Of a stretch of 64,000 nt of DNA, positions 16,020-25,059 are shown in pieces (the stretch's first letter is position 1; each line of letters opens with the position of its first letter). This DNA is from CANJDH01 sp964443245. GTDB lineage: Bacteria; Pseudomonadota; Gammaproteobacteria; Burkholderiales; JAEUOS01. Position numbers and translations under genes: made by a program. The stretch covers positions 1 through 64,000 of the forward strand of contig CAYUEG010000003.1 in NCBI GenBank assembly GCA_964443245.1. Reading direction: 5' to 3'. The notes beneath the pieces are model-generated. The model was not told the origin of the DNA and did no database searches. It saw only the letters and a program-made list of their open reading frames with translations.

Positions 16020-17522
16020 ATGAACTTCACGCCCCTGATCCTGTGGTCGGATGCCCTGCTGTTCGGCATGGTCCTGGTGTGCCTGGGCTATGCGCGCTAT
16101 GCCTCCCGGCGCCCGCATCTGGCGGCGCCCTGGGGCAAGGTCAAGCGCAACCCGGCGGGCATGGCCGCCGCCACCGTGCTGCTGCCGTTCGTGCTGATCG
16201 GGCTGCTCGATTCGATCCACTTCCGGCCGCAACTGGAAGCGAAGGCCGGCACCGCCCGGGCGACCTTTTCTGTCGAGGTCAAGAGCCTGTTTGACGTGCT
16301 GGCTGGCGCGGTCCTGGGCAAGATGGTGGGCAAGAGCGAACGGACCTATTCCGCCCCGCTGGCAACCCACGGGTTCTCGCGCGAAACGGTCGAACTGAAG
16401 CAGCCCGATGGCAGCGTGCGCCAGGTACGCGAATTTCCGCGGCTGGCAGCGGGCGGGCGGCATCTGGCGGACCCTCACCAGGACTGGGCGCGTGATGTCG
16501 CCATTCAATCGCTGCGCGGTGCTGTCCTTGGCCTCCTCATCGGGCTGCTGATCGCCGCTGCGCTGCTGGCGGGTTCCGCCCGCAGGCAAGGCAGCGCGCA
16601 TGGTGGCAGCTTGCCGCAGGCGTGGCAAGCGGCCTGGCGCGGTGAAGGCGACGTGCCGTGGCGCGCCATTCTCGGCACGCTGATTGTGCTGTGCGTGCTG
16701 GGCGGCATGGCTGTGACACTCGGCAGCCGTTACCACCTGCTGGGCACCGACAAGGTCGGGCAGGACGTGTTTTTTCTGGCGCTCAAGAGCATTCGCACTG
16801 CACTCCTGATCGGCACCCTCACCACGCTGGTGATGCTGCCGTTGGGCGTGCTGCTCGGCATTGCGGCAGGTTATTTCCGTGGCTGGGTCGATGATGTGAT
16901 CCAGTACATCTACACCACGCTCAATTCGATTCCCGGTGTGCTGCTGATAGCCGCCAGTGTATTGATGATGCAGGTCTACATTGATTCGAATCCGCAACTG
17001 TTCCAGACTGCGGTCGAGCGCGCTGACTTTCGTCTGCTCGCCTTGTGCTTCATTCTCGGCGTGATGAGCTGGACGGGGCTGTGCCGCCTGCTGCGCGGCG
17101 AAGCCCTGAAGCTGCGCGAGCTGGAGTATGTGCAGGCCGCACGGGCGTTCGGTGTATCCCACTTCGCGATCATCGTGCGCCACCTTCTGCCCAATGTGAT
17201 GCATCTGGTGATCATCAGTGCGGTGATGGATTTTTCCGGCATGGTGCTGACCGAGGCGGTGCTCTCCTATGTGGGCGTCGGGGTGGACCCGACCATGACC
17301 AGCTTCGGCAGCATGATCAACGCCGCGCGCCTGGAAATGTCGCGCGACCCGATGGTCTGGTGGTCACTGGCGGCCGCCTTTCTGTTCATGTTTGCCCTGG
17401 TGCTGGCGGCCAACCTGTTTGCCGATGCGGTGCGGGATGCATTTGATCCGCGCCTCGCGGTGCGGCGGCCGCGCCTCGCCCTGAAACGTTCCGCGGTGAC
17501 GCCGCAAGGGGTTGCCGGATGA
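16020..17522 (+). CDS. ABC transporter permease, OppC/YejE type, with large extra loop
   Basis: The partner permease, unusually long at 500 residues (OppC about 300, YejE about 340). The C-terminal half is a standard DppC-like core with the Asp/Gly segment YHLLGTDKVGQDVF and the EAA motif around VQAARAFGVSHFAIIVRHLLPN. The extra N-terminal part has membrane helices at about residues 10-25 and 45-65, a soluble stretch of about 100 residues (GTARATFSVEVK to DPHQDWARDVAIQ), and another helix pair near 165-190. That stretch probably lies in the periplasm and could meet the oversized receptor; this is inference. The next gene overlaps by ATGA. Confidence 0.88.
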   Translation: MNFTPLILWSDALLFGMVLVCLGYARYASRRPHLAAPWGKVKRNPAGMAAATVLLPFVLIGLLDSIHFRPQLEAKAGTARATFSVEVKSLFDVLAGAVLGKMVGKSERTYSAPLATHGFSRETVELKQPDGSVRQVREFPRLAAGGRHLADPHQDWARDVAIQSLRGAVLGLLIGLLIAAALLAGSARRQGSAHGGSLPQAWQAAWRGEGDVPWRAILGTLIVLCVLGGMAVTLGSRYHLLGTDKVGQDVFFLALKSIRTALLIGTLTTLVMLPLGVLLGIAAGYFRGWVDDVIQYIYTTLNSIPGVLLIAASVLMMQVYIDSNPQLFQTAVERADFRLLALCFILGVMSWTGLCRLLRGEALKLRELEYVQAARAFGVSHFAIIVRHLLPNVMHLVIISAVMDFSGMVLTEAVLSYVGVGVDPTMTSFGSMINAARLEMSRDPMVWWSLAAAFLFMFALVLAANLFADAVRDAFDPRLAVRRPRLALKRSAVTPQGVAG

Positions 17523-19824
17523 GTGCAAGCGAGGGTGCCGTGCTGGACGTCCGCGGCCTCCACACGCGGATTGATGCACCGGCCGGTGTGGTGCATCCAC
17601 TCGATGGCATTGACCTGACATTGCAACCGGGTGAAACCTTCGCCGTGGTGGGGGAATCCGGTTGCGGCAAGTCGATGACGGCGTTGTCCATCATGCGCCT
17701 GTTGCCCGAGGCTGCCTGGATTGATTCCGGCAGTGTGCGCCTCAAGGCCAAGGGAGACACCGGGATCGGGGACGAAGTGCTGCACTTGCCCGAGTACGGC
17801 ATGCGCGATGTGCGCGGGCGCCGTATCGGCATGATTTTTCAGGAACCCGCCACCAGCCTCAACCCGGTGATGACCTGCGGCGAGCAGATTGTCGAAGTGC
17901 TGTTGCGCCACGGCGTGGTATCGGGGCCCAATGCGCGGCAGGATGCCAACGCCCGCGCACTGGAATGGATGCGGCGCGTCGGCATTCCGGATCCCGAGCG
18001 CCGCCTCACCGAGTATCCGTTTCAGCTTTCCGGCGGCATGAAGCAGCGCGTCATGATTGCGCTCGCGCTCAGTGCGGAGCCGGAAGTGCTGATCGCCGAC
18101 GAGCCCACCACCGCACTCGATGTGACGATCCAGGCGCAGATCCTGGACCTGTTGCGCGAATTGCAGCAGGCGCGCGGCATGGCCATGCTCCTGATCACCC
18201 ACGACCTCGGCGTGGTGGCACGCATGGCCCATCGTGTCGCGCTGATGTATGCCGGCGAGATCATCGAAGTCGGCACGCGCAAGGCCTTCTTTGCATCACC
18301 ATTGCACCCTTATGCGAAGAAGCTGTTTGCTTCATTGCCGGGGGCGGACAAGCGGGGCGGTCAGCTCGCCACCATTCCGGGCCTGGTGCCACCCTTGCTC
18401 GGTCAGTTCACCGGCTGCCGGTTTGCCGATCGTTGTGAGCAGGCACACGATCGTTGTCGTGCCGAAGCGCCAGTCTGGCATGAGGCAGGCGAAGGGCATC
18501 GCGCGAGATGCCATCTGCTGGCCCCCGGTTACACCAAGGATGCGACGGCGGAGAAAGTNNNNNNNNNNNNNNNNNNNNNNNNNNNNNNNNNNNNNNNNNN
18601 NNNNNNNNNNNNNNNNNNNNNNNNNNNNNNNNNNNNNNNNNNNNNNNNNNNNNNNNNNCGAGATGCCATCTGCTGGCCCCCGGTTACACCAAGGATGCGA
18701 CGGCGGAGAAAGTGGGGTCAGACCCCATTAATGCCGGCCCTTCCTCGATTCATGCACCGCCTGCCAGCGCCAGGGCAACTGCGAGCCATCACGGCCAAGA
18801 GCCGCTCCCACCAACGGTTTCCGCCGTTTCCAGCTCTCAGGCGCCAGACAATGCAGGATTTCTGGCCGTCGAGGAGCTGAAGGTTCACTTCCCGATCCGC
18901 AAGGGTCTGCTCAAGCGCACGGTAGGGCAGGTCAAGGCGGTCGATGGGGTGTCGCTCTCGATCGCAGCGGGGCGCACCCTGGCTTTGGTCGGCGAATCGG
19001 GGTGCGGCAAGACGACGGTGGGCAAGGGTTTGTTGCAGCTCATCCCCGTGACCGGGGGCAGCATCCGCTTTGAAGGCGTCGAATTGAACCGCCTGTCGGG
19101 CAATGCCTTGCGCCGCACACGCTCGGCGATGCAGATCGTGTTCCAGGATCCGTTCGCTTCACTCAATCCACGCATGCGTGTCGGGGACATCATTGCCGAA
19201 GGCATGGGCTCGTTCGGCATTGGTGCGCCGTCCGAGCGCGAAGCGACTGTGGTGCGCTGGCTCGAAACGGTTGGCCTGCCGGGTGATGCACGCTTCAAGT
19301 ATCCGCACGAGTTTTCCGGCGGGCAACGCCAGCGGGTCGCCATTGCGCGGGCGCTGGCAGTCAATCCCAAGCTGATCGTCTGCGATGAACCGACCAGCGC
19401 GCTGGATGTGTCGGTCCAGGCGCAGATACTGAACCTGCTCAAGGACTTGCAGGATCGTCTCGGGGTTTCCTATCTCTTTATCACCCACAACATCGGTGTG
19501 GTGGAGTATCTCGCTCATGATGTGGCGGTCATGTATCTGGGGCGCATCGTCGAATCGGGCACGGCAGCAGAAGTGCTGGGCAATCCGCAGCACCCGTATA
19601 CGCAGGCCCTGCTGGCGGCGGTGCCGCGGATGGACGGCGCCGCCGCTGGCGCCACGCCACTTGCCGTTCAAGCCGGAGGCGAGCTGCCGTCGCCGGCCAA
19701 TCCGCCGCAAGGGTGTCATTTCCACCCGCGCTGCCCGCACGCGACAGATGTCTGCAGAGGCATGTACCCGGCAGAAACCTCGGTGACGCCGACCCACCGG
19801 GTACGTTGCGTACGGGTGTCGTAG
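17519..19824 (+). CDS. Fused double ABC ATPase (OppD-OppF type), interrupted by an assembly gap
   Basis: Domain 1 (17519 to about 18558) has Walker A GESGCGKS, the signature LSGGMKQR, Walker B VLIADEPTTALD and the oligopeptide C-terminal cysteine motif CRFADRCEQAHDRCR. Domain 2 (about 18880-19824) has GESGCGKT, FSGGQRQR, LIVCDEPTSALD and CHFHPRCPHATDVCR. An N run at 18559-18658 separates them, but the 55 bases before it are repeated exactly after it. Removing one copy and the Ns (155 bases) leaves 2151 bases, 717 codons, one open frame of 716 residues. Domain 2 has no in-frame ATG of its own; only GTG at 18712 could serve. A fused ATPase like YejF is therefore most likely. The linker (about residues 347-395) is built from repeat DNA. 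Confidence 0.8.
18504..18558 (+). repeat. 55-bp duplicate flanking the gap (left copy)
   Basis: Identical to 18659-18713. It starts CGAGATGCCATC and ends GGAGAAAGT. Fifty-five is a common k-mer length in de Bruijn assemblers, so this is most likely the shared end of two adjoining contigs rather than a biological duplication. Confidence 0.9.
18559..18658. other. Assembly gap of 100 N
   Basis: A run of exactly 100 unknown bases, a default scaffold-gap length. Its flanks overlap by 55 bp, so the true gap length is probably zero or negative. Confidence 0.98.
18659..18713 (+). repeat. 55-bp duplicate flanking the gap (right copy)
   Basis: Exact copy of 18504-18558. It is followed at once by the palindrome GGGGTCAGACCCC (18714-18726), which probably made the assembly graph branch here. 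Confidence 0.9.
18801..18821 (-). repeat. REP-like dispersed repeat, copy 2 (inside the ABC ATPase frame)
   Basis: A 21-base perfect match to 48576-48596; the core is CCGCTCCCACCAACGGTTT. On the minus strand it reads GTGGGAGCGGCTCTTGGCC, a GTGG head with an imperfect palindrome as in REP elements. It encodes part of the linker (EPLPPTVS) between the two ATPase domains. Confidence 0.65.
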
Positions 19825-19907
19825 CCCTTTTTACCCGGGCAAGGTCGGCCAGTCCGGCAAAAGCCCCTGCAAGAGGTACGGTTTGCGCTCCACGGGCGGG
19901 GTTCGAC

Positions 19908-19939
19908 TAGAATTCAATCCTACAAAAACATTCAAGGAG
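19908..19939 (+). promoter_or_regulatory. Putative promoter and strong RBS for a Bug gene
   Basis: The -10-like TAGAAT (19908-19913) has a weak -35 candidate TTGCGC (19883-19888, spacing 19). An AAGGAGA Shine-Dalgarno follows at 19934-19940, before the ATG at 19946. Confidence 0.5.
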
Positions 19940-19945
19940 ACAAGC

Positions 19946-20917
19946 ATGACCAATCGCCGCACCTTCCTCGGGGTGACCACCGCTGCAGCGGGGGGCGCCA
20001 TTCTGCCTTCGATCGCCAAGGCGCAGAGCTTTCCGGCGCGCACGGTGCGCTATATCTGTCCCTGGCCTGCGGGAGGCTCCACCGACGTCGTGATGCGCGC
20101 CATCGCCGAGAGCGCCGGCAAGGCGCTGGGGCAACAGGTGATCGTCGAGAACAAGCCAGGCGCTGGCGGCACGCTGGGTGCGATTGAACTGGTCAATGCC
20201 CGGCCCGATGGCTACACCCTGGCCCAGTTGCCGATCAGCGTGTTCCGCATCCCGCACATGCAAAAGGTGCAATTCGATACCCTGAAGGACTTCACCTGGA
20301 TTGCTTGCCTCACCGGCTACACCTTCGGACTGGTCGTCCCCGTGTCCTCACCGATTCGCAGCATCAAGGATCTGATCGACTTTGCCAAGGCCAATCCGGG
20401 CAAGTTCACGGTGGGCAATACGGGCACCGGTACCAGCCCGCACCTGGCGGTCGAGGAATTTGCGCAGCGCGCCGGGATTCAACTGCAGGCGGTGCCGTTC
20501 AAGGGCAACGCCGAGAACATGCAGGCCGTGCTGGGCGGGCACATCATGGGCGCATCGGATGCGACCGGTTGGGGCCCGCACGTGGATGCCGGCAAGCTGC
20601 GCCTGCTGGCGACCTACGGCAGCAAGCGAACCAAGCGCTGGCCCAACGTGCCGACGCTGGACGAACTGGGCTACAAGACCATCGCTGACTCGCCGTTTGG
20701 TGTGTGCGGCCCCAAAGGCATGGATCCGGCGGTGGTCAAGGTTCTGCACGATGCGTTCAAGAAGACGCTGGATGATCCGGCCGTGCTGTCTGTGTTCGAC
20801 AAGTACGACCAGAGCGTGATCTACATGGATACCCCGACCTACACCAAGTACGCCGTGGATACCTTCAACGGCGAAAAGGCGCTGATCGAGCGGCTCGGGC
20901 TGGCCAAGCAGGGGTAA
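19946..20917 (+). CDS. Bug/TctC-family substrate-binding protein
   Basis: A 323-residue periplasmic receptor. The N-terminus TNRRTFLGVTTAAAGG has a twin-arginine-like pattern, so export may use Tat rather than Sec. Family motifs are FPARTVRYICPWPAGGSTD, VENKPGAGGTLGA and ARPDGYTLAQLP. A strong AAGGAGA site fixes the ATG at 19946. The thioesterase gene begins 4 nt after its stop, so the two are an operon. The ligand is unknown; the acyl-CoA thioesterase hints at an organic acid (inference). Confidence 0.9.
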   Translation: MTNRRTFLGVTTAAAGGAILPSIAKAQSFPARTVRYICPWPAGGSTDVVMRAIAESAGKALGQQVIVENKPGAGGTLGAIELVNARPDGYTLAQLPISVFRIPHMQKVQFDTLKDFTWIACLTGYTFGLVVPVSSPIRSIKDLIDFAKANPGKFTVGNTGTGTSPHLAVEEFAQRAGIQLQAVPFKGNAENMQAVLGGHIMGASDATGWGPHVDAGKLRLLATYGSKRTKRWPNVPTLDELGYKTIADSPFGVCGPKGMDPAVVKVLHDAFKKTLDDPAVLSVFDKYDQSVIYMDTPTYTKYAVDTFNGEKALIERLGLAKQG

Positions 20918-20920
20918 GGC

Positions 20921-21382
20921 ATGGCACGGGCCGACTTCGCCTTCTTTCACGCGCTCAAGGTGCGTTGGTCGGAAGTCGACATGCAGAAGGTCGTGTTCAA
21001 CGGCAACTACTTCAACTATTTTGACGTGGCGGTGTACGAGTCGTGGAACGCGATGGTGGCCAAGGCCGTTGCGGAACAGGGCGGAGCCTTGCGCGAGCAG
21101 TTCGAGGCCTGGATCCACAACATCTATGTGGTCAAGGCAACGGCGGAATACCATGCGCCGGCGCAGTGGAACGATGCCCTCGAGATCGGCGTTCGCGTGG
21201 CCAGGCTGGGCCGTTCCTCGATGCGTACGGTCCTGGAAATCTACCGCGGCGACGAGCACCTGATCACCGGCGATCTGGTCTATGTCTACAAGGATCCGGT
21301 GGCCAACGCGTCTGCGCCGTTGCCGGACGGTTTTCGACGCATGGTGGTCGGGTTTGAAAGCGTACGACCGGAAGGCGCCTGA
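20921..21382 (+). CDS. Acyl-CoA thioesterase, 4HBT hotdog fold
   Basis: A 153-residue protein of the 4-hydroxybenzoyl-CoA thioesterase / YbgC-type family. The N-terminal motif LKVRWSEVDMQKVVFNGNYFNYFD carries the catalytic acidic residue (the D of WSEVD) and the conserved N-Y/F-N segment before the long central helix. It begins 4 nt after the Bug receptor. It should hydrolyse a short or aromatic acyl-CoA; the substrate cannot be read from the sequence. Confidence 0.85.
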   Translation: MARADFAFFHALKVRWSEVDMQKVVFNGNYFNYFDVAVYESWNAMVAKAVAEQGGALREQFEAWIHNIYVVKATAEYHAPAQWNDALEIGVRVARLGRSSMRTVLEIYRGDEHLITGDLVYVYKDPVANASAPLPDGFRRMVVGFESVRPEGA

Positions 21383-21502
21383 CCGGTACGGGCCCGCACG
21401 TCGCGCTGTACAGATTTTCTGCACTCGCGCTCCCGCGCCTGATGGGGTTGCGGGAGCCAGCATCACCCGGAAAGCCAATCATCAATTCACTGGAGACATG
21501 CG

Positions 21503-22504
21503 ATGACAAGAAGAATCGTTCTGAAGGGGATTTCCCTGCTGGTTTCGGGCCTTGCAGCCTGTCTGGCACTGGCGGCCAACCCGGCCGCAGCCCAGGCATG
21601 GCCGGCGCGAAACCTCACGGTGATCGTGCCGCTCGCGGCAGGCACCGGCATGGATACGCTGGTGCGCCTCTATTCCGAGCGGCTGTCACAGTCACTGGGC
21701 AAACCGGTGATTGTGGACAACCGGCCTGGCGCCGCCTTGATGCTCGGGGTCAACGCTCTCGCCAAGGCCGCACCCGATGGCTACATGCTGGGCGTGGCGA
21801 CGGCGCCGGCGATGGCTATCAATCCAACCCTCTACAAGCAGGTGGCATACGACGTCGAGAAGGATTTCGTGCCGATTTCGCTCTATGTGAAATCGCCGTT
21901 CATCCTGGTGATCAATCCGGCGCTGGGCCCGCGCACCATGCCGGAACTGATCAAGTATGTGAAGGACAACGCCGGCAAGCTGAGTTTCAGTTCGACCGGC
22001 ACCGGTACCGTCCAACACCTGGCCGGCGAGTTCATGAAGCAGAAGTACGGCCTTGACATGACCCACGTCCCCTACAAGAGCACGCCGCAGTCGGTGGCCG
22101 ACATCATGGCCGGCCACGTCAGTATGGGCTTCTCGGAGGCCGGTTTGTCGCTGCCGCTGATTCGCGAAGGCAAGCTGCGGGCTCTGGCTGTCTCGTCACT
22201 GACGCGTCTGCCTGGTCTGCCGGATGTACCGACGATTGCCGAATCGGCCAACACGCCCGATTTTGAGGCGGTGTCGTGGCATGTCCTGCTGGCACCGGCT
22301 GCCACGCCGACCGATGTCGTCGCTCGTTTGCAGAAGGAGATGCGCACCATTCTGGCGACACCGGAGGTCCAGCAGCGCATTGCCAGCCTCGGCCTGATCC
22401 CGCACGATGCGCCCTCGACGGCGGCGATCAACCAGTACATGAAGGCAGAGCGCGACAAGTGGACGGCGCTGGTCAAGGCGCTTGGTCTGGTCGGGTCGCA
22501 ATGA
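21503..22504 (+). CDS. Bug/TctC-family substrate-binding protein
   Basis: A 333-residue receptor with a Sec-type signal peptide (SLLVSGLAACLALAANPAAAQA), then WPARNLTVIVPLAAGTGMD, VDNRPGAALMLGVNAL and PDGYMLGVATAPAM. A GGAG Shine-Dalgarno precedes the start. The next gene starts inside its stop (ATGA), coupling it to an exported MBL-fold hydrolase. The coupling suggests that the receptor and hydrolase handle the same compound, though the ligand is unknown. Confidence 0.9.
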   Translation: MTRRIVLKGISLLVSGLAACLALAANPAAAQAWPARNLTVIVPLAAGTGMDTLVRLYSERLSQSLGKPVIVDNRPGAALMLGVNALAKAAPDGYMLGVATAPAMAINPTLYKQVAYDVEKDFVPISLYVKSPFILVINPALGPRTMPELIKYVKDNAGKLSFSSTGTGTVQHLAGEFMKQKYGLDMTHVPYKSTPQSVADIMAGHVSMGFSEAGLSLPLIREGKLRALAVSSLTRLPGLPDVPTIAESANTPDFEAVSWHVLLAPAATPTDVVARLQKEMRTILATPEVQQRIASLGLIPHDAPSTAAINQYMKAERDKWTALVKALGLVGSQ

Positions 22505-23532
22505 GCGGCGGGGAGGTGGTTCGCCTCGGCGTTTCACTACTGAAAGGGCGCATCGGCCGCATCGGCTGCGGTGGTTTGGCCGCGCTTCTGATTGGCGGCG
22601 CCGCGCTGGCGCAAGCGCCGGGCTCGCCACCACCAGCGCCGGCTGCGGCCGACGAATTTCGCGTCACCCTGCTGGGCACCGGCAGCCCGGCACCGGTGAT
22701 GCGCCGCTTTGGCCCGGGCGTGCTGGTGCAGGCGGGCGGCCGCAACCTTTTGATCGACAGCGGGCGCGGCGTCACGCAGCGTCTGTTCCAACTTGGCATC
22801 AAGCTGGGCGCGGTCGATACACTTTTCATCACGCATCTGCATTCGGATCACATTGTCGGCATCCCTGACCTCTGGCTGACTGGATGGCTGGAAGCCGGCT
22901 ATGCCCAACGCAAGGGACCGTTCCGTGTCAAAGGGCCTGCCGGTTCACAGAACCTGATGGAGGGCCTGGTCAAGGCCTACGAATGGGACATCAAGGCCCG
23001 TATCGCCGATCAGAATCTTGACCCCGCCAACCTCAAGCCGGAAGTGGCCGAGATCAAGGAGGGTGTTGTCTATGATCAGGGCGGCGTGAAGGTCACCGCG
23101 TTTGCCGTCAACCACGGGGAGTTGCTGCACCCGGCATTTGGCTACCGTGTGGACTACGCCGGGCGGTCTGTCACCGTATCAGGTGATACCAAGTTCGACG
23201 AGAACCTGATCAAGCACGCCACTGGTACCGATCTGCTGATTCATCAGGTTGCGGCCGCTCGCCCGGCACTTCTCGAGAATCCGGTGTTCAAGGTCATCCT
23301 GGACCACCATACCAAACCCGAGGAGGCCGGGGTTGTCTTTACCCGCACCAAGCCCAGGCTGGCGGTCTATTACCACTTTGTCCTGCTCGGTTCGATTTCG
23401 GTAGCGCCAATTACCGAAAAGGAAGTGGTGGATCTGACGCGCAAAACCTATTCCGGACCGTTGGTGGCGGGGGAAGATCTGATGGCCTTCCGGATTGACC
23501 GCGATCAGGTGGTGCAGTTGCCGGCGAAGTAA
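22501..23532 (+). CDS. Exported MBL-fold metallo-hydrolase
   Basis: A 343-residue protein with an N-terminal signal or membrane segment (CGGLAALLIGGAALAQA) and a metallo-beta-lactamase fold resembling RNase Z/arylsulfatase-type enzymes. The start of the fold is VTLLGTGSPAPVMRRFGPG, the zinc motif is THLHSDHIVG, and further ligands are in FAVNHGE, VSGDTKFDEN and LDHHTKPEEAG. Translationally coupled (ATGA) to the upstream Bug receptor. The exported location argues against tRNA processing and for hydrolysis of an ester, phosphoester or sulfate ester in the periplasm (inference). Confidence 0.85.
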   Translation: MSGGEVVRLGVSLLKGRIGRIGCGGLAALLIGGAALAQAPGSPPPAPAAADEFRVTLLGTGSPAPVMRRFGPGVLVQAGGRNLLIDSGRGVTQRLFQLGIKLGAVDTLFITHLHSDHIVGIPDLWLTGWLEAGYAQRKGPFRVKGPAGSQNLMEGLVKAYEWDIKARIADQNLDPANLKPEVAEIKEGVVYDQGGVKVTAFAVNHGELLHPAFGYRVDYAGRSVTVSGDTKFDENLIKHATGTDLLIHQVAAARPALLENPVFKVILDHHTKPEEAGVVFTRTKPRLAVYYHFVLLGSISVAPITEKEVVDLTRKTYSGPLVAGEDLMAFRIDRDQVVQLPAK

Positions 23533-23553
23533 ACAGCACGGAGAACAGACGCA

Positions 23554-24042
23554 ATGGGCGAACAACTCAAGAGCGTGGCCAGCAGCCTGACACTGGGGTT
23601 GGCAGCGAAGATTGTCGATGCGGCGATTGCCGTGCGTCAACGCGAAGGCTTGCTGCCACTCGCGGTGGCGGTACTGGACGGCGGCGGCAACCTGGTGGCA
23701 TTCAAACGCGAGGATGGCTCCGGTGTGATGCGTTTCGACATCGCCTTCGGCAAGGCCCATGGTGCCTTGGGCATGGGCATGTCGTCGCGTCTGATCCGCG
23801 ACCGCCTCAAGGAGCGCCCTGCATTTCAGGGCGCGCTGGCAGCCGCTTCCGGGGGACGTTTCATTCCCGTGCCGGGTGGTGTGCTGATCCTGGATGGCGC
23901 GGGCAATGCGATCGGTGCCGTCGGCATCAGCGGTGACGCATCGGACAAGGACGAGTTTTGCGCCATTACCGCCGTGCATGAAGCCGGCTGCGCAAGTGAG
24001 CCGGCGCAGCCGCATCCCGACTGGCGTTCTGCCGGTCTCTAG
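23554..24042 (+). CDS. HbpS/GlcG family protein (DUF336)
   Basis: A 162-residue heme-degrading/heme-binding-like protein of the GlcG/HbpS family. Typical motifs are LAVAVLDGGGNLVAFKREDG, IAFGKAHGALGMG, PVPGGVLI and GAVGISGDASDKDEFCA. Members occur in operons for degradation of glycolate, propanediol or aromatic compounds, and their cofactor role is poorly defined. It has no signal peptide. A GGAG site lies upstream. It sits between the MBL hydrolase and another Bug receptor in the same direction. Confidence 0.85.
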   Translation: MGEQLKSVASSLTLGLAAKIVDAAIAVRQREGLLPLAVAVLDGGGNLVAFKREDGSGVMRFDIAFGKAHGALGMGMSSRLIRDRLKERPAFQGALAAASGGRFIPVPGGVLILDGAGNAIGAVGISGDASDKDEFCAITAVHEAGCASEPAQPHPDWRSAGL

Positions 24043-24076
24043 CTTTGGTTACCTGGCACCCTTACTGGAGACACTG

Positions 24077-25057
24077 ATGCAACGACGTGACCTGATCAAA
24101 CTCGGCCTCATGGGTGCCTTGCCCTGGCAGATGGCAGCGCTGTACGCGCAGGCGGCCTATCCGGCGCGCCAGCTGCGCCTGGTCGTGCCATTTCCCCCCG
24201 GCGGCCCAACTGACATTTTCGCGCGGCAGTATGCGCAACGCCTTGCCGTGGTGCTTGGCCAGCCCGTGGTGGTGGAGAACAAGAGCGGTGCCAGCGGGGC
24301 GATCGGTTCGCTCGATGTCAAGAATGCGGCGCCGGATGGCTACTCGCTGCTGTTCGGCACGGCCACCACGCACAGTTTGTATGACGTCATCAGCAAGCAG
24401 CCGCAATACAACTCGCTGACCGATTTCAGCCACATCGCCATCGTCGGTGGTGCGTCGGCGGCATTCGGCGTGCACCTGGCCGGGCCGCAAACCCTGCGCG
24501 GTCTGGTGGACCAGGCGCGAGCGACCCCCGGCAAGCTGCAATACGGCTCGCCCGGCGAAGGGACGACGCTGCATCTGGCCACCGAGCGCATGAAGCGGGC
24601 GGTGGGGCAGTTCGACATCGAGCACATTCCGTACAAGGGGGCAGCGCAGGCGCTGCAAGCCTTGCTCGGCAACCAGATCAGCATGACGGTGGACACGCTT
24701 GCTCCCCTGATACCGCATCACAAGGCAGGCAAGCTGAAGATCGTGGCAGTGGCGGGGCCGAAGCGCTCGCCGCTGGTTCCCGATGTGCCCACCGTCGATG
24801 AGGCCATCGGCACGCGCGGGTTCGAGTCTGTCTTGTGGAATGTGGTGGTCGGGCCGGCGAAACTGGCGCCGGCGGTTCTTGCCACGCTGGCGGCCGCCTC
24901 GGCCAAGGTCATGTCGGATGCCACGCTGCACCAGCAGTTGGCTACCCTGGCGATCGAGCCGACGGTCGATTCCAATCCGGCGGCGGCAGCCGCTTACATC
25001 AAGGCGGAGATTGAGAAATGGCGGCCCGTGGTGGAGGCCTCGGGCGTCAAGCTGTAG
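24077..25057 (+). CDS. Bug/TctC-family substrate-binding protein
   Basis: A 326-residue receptor whose N-terminus MQRRDLIKLGLMGALPWQM has a twin-arginine-like RRDLIK pattern. Family motifs are YPARQLRLVVPFPPGGPTD, VENKSGASGAIGSLDV and PDGYSLLFGTAT. The ATG at 24077 follows a GGAGA site. It lies convergent, only 2 nt apart, with a DapA-family gene, and is the third Bug gene in 5 kb. Confidence 0.9.
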   Translation: MQRRDLIKLGLMGALPWQMAALYAQAAYPARQLRLVVPFPPGGPTDIFARQYAQRLAVVLGQPVVVENKSGASGAIGSLDVKNAAPDGYSLLFGTATTHSLYDVISKQPQYNSLTDFSHIAIVGGASAAFGVHLAGPQTLRGLVDQARATPGKLQYGSPGEGTTLHLATERMKRAVGQFDIEHIPYKGAAQALQALLGNQISMTVDTLAPLIPHHKAGKLKIVAVAGPKRSPLVPDVPTVDEAIGTRGFESVLWNVVVGPAKLAPAVLATLAAASAKVMSDATLHQQLATLAIEPTVDSNPAAAAAYIKAEIEKWRPVVEASGVKL

Positions 25058-25059
25058 TT

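Noticed and set aside
18504..18713. A true 55-bp direct duplication flanking an insertion, such as a target-site duplication
   Set aside because: Fifty-five bases is far longer than normal transposon target duplications, and together with exactly 100 N it fits an assembler contig-overlap artefact.
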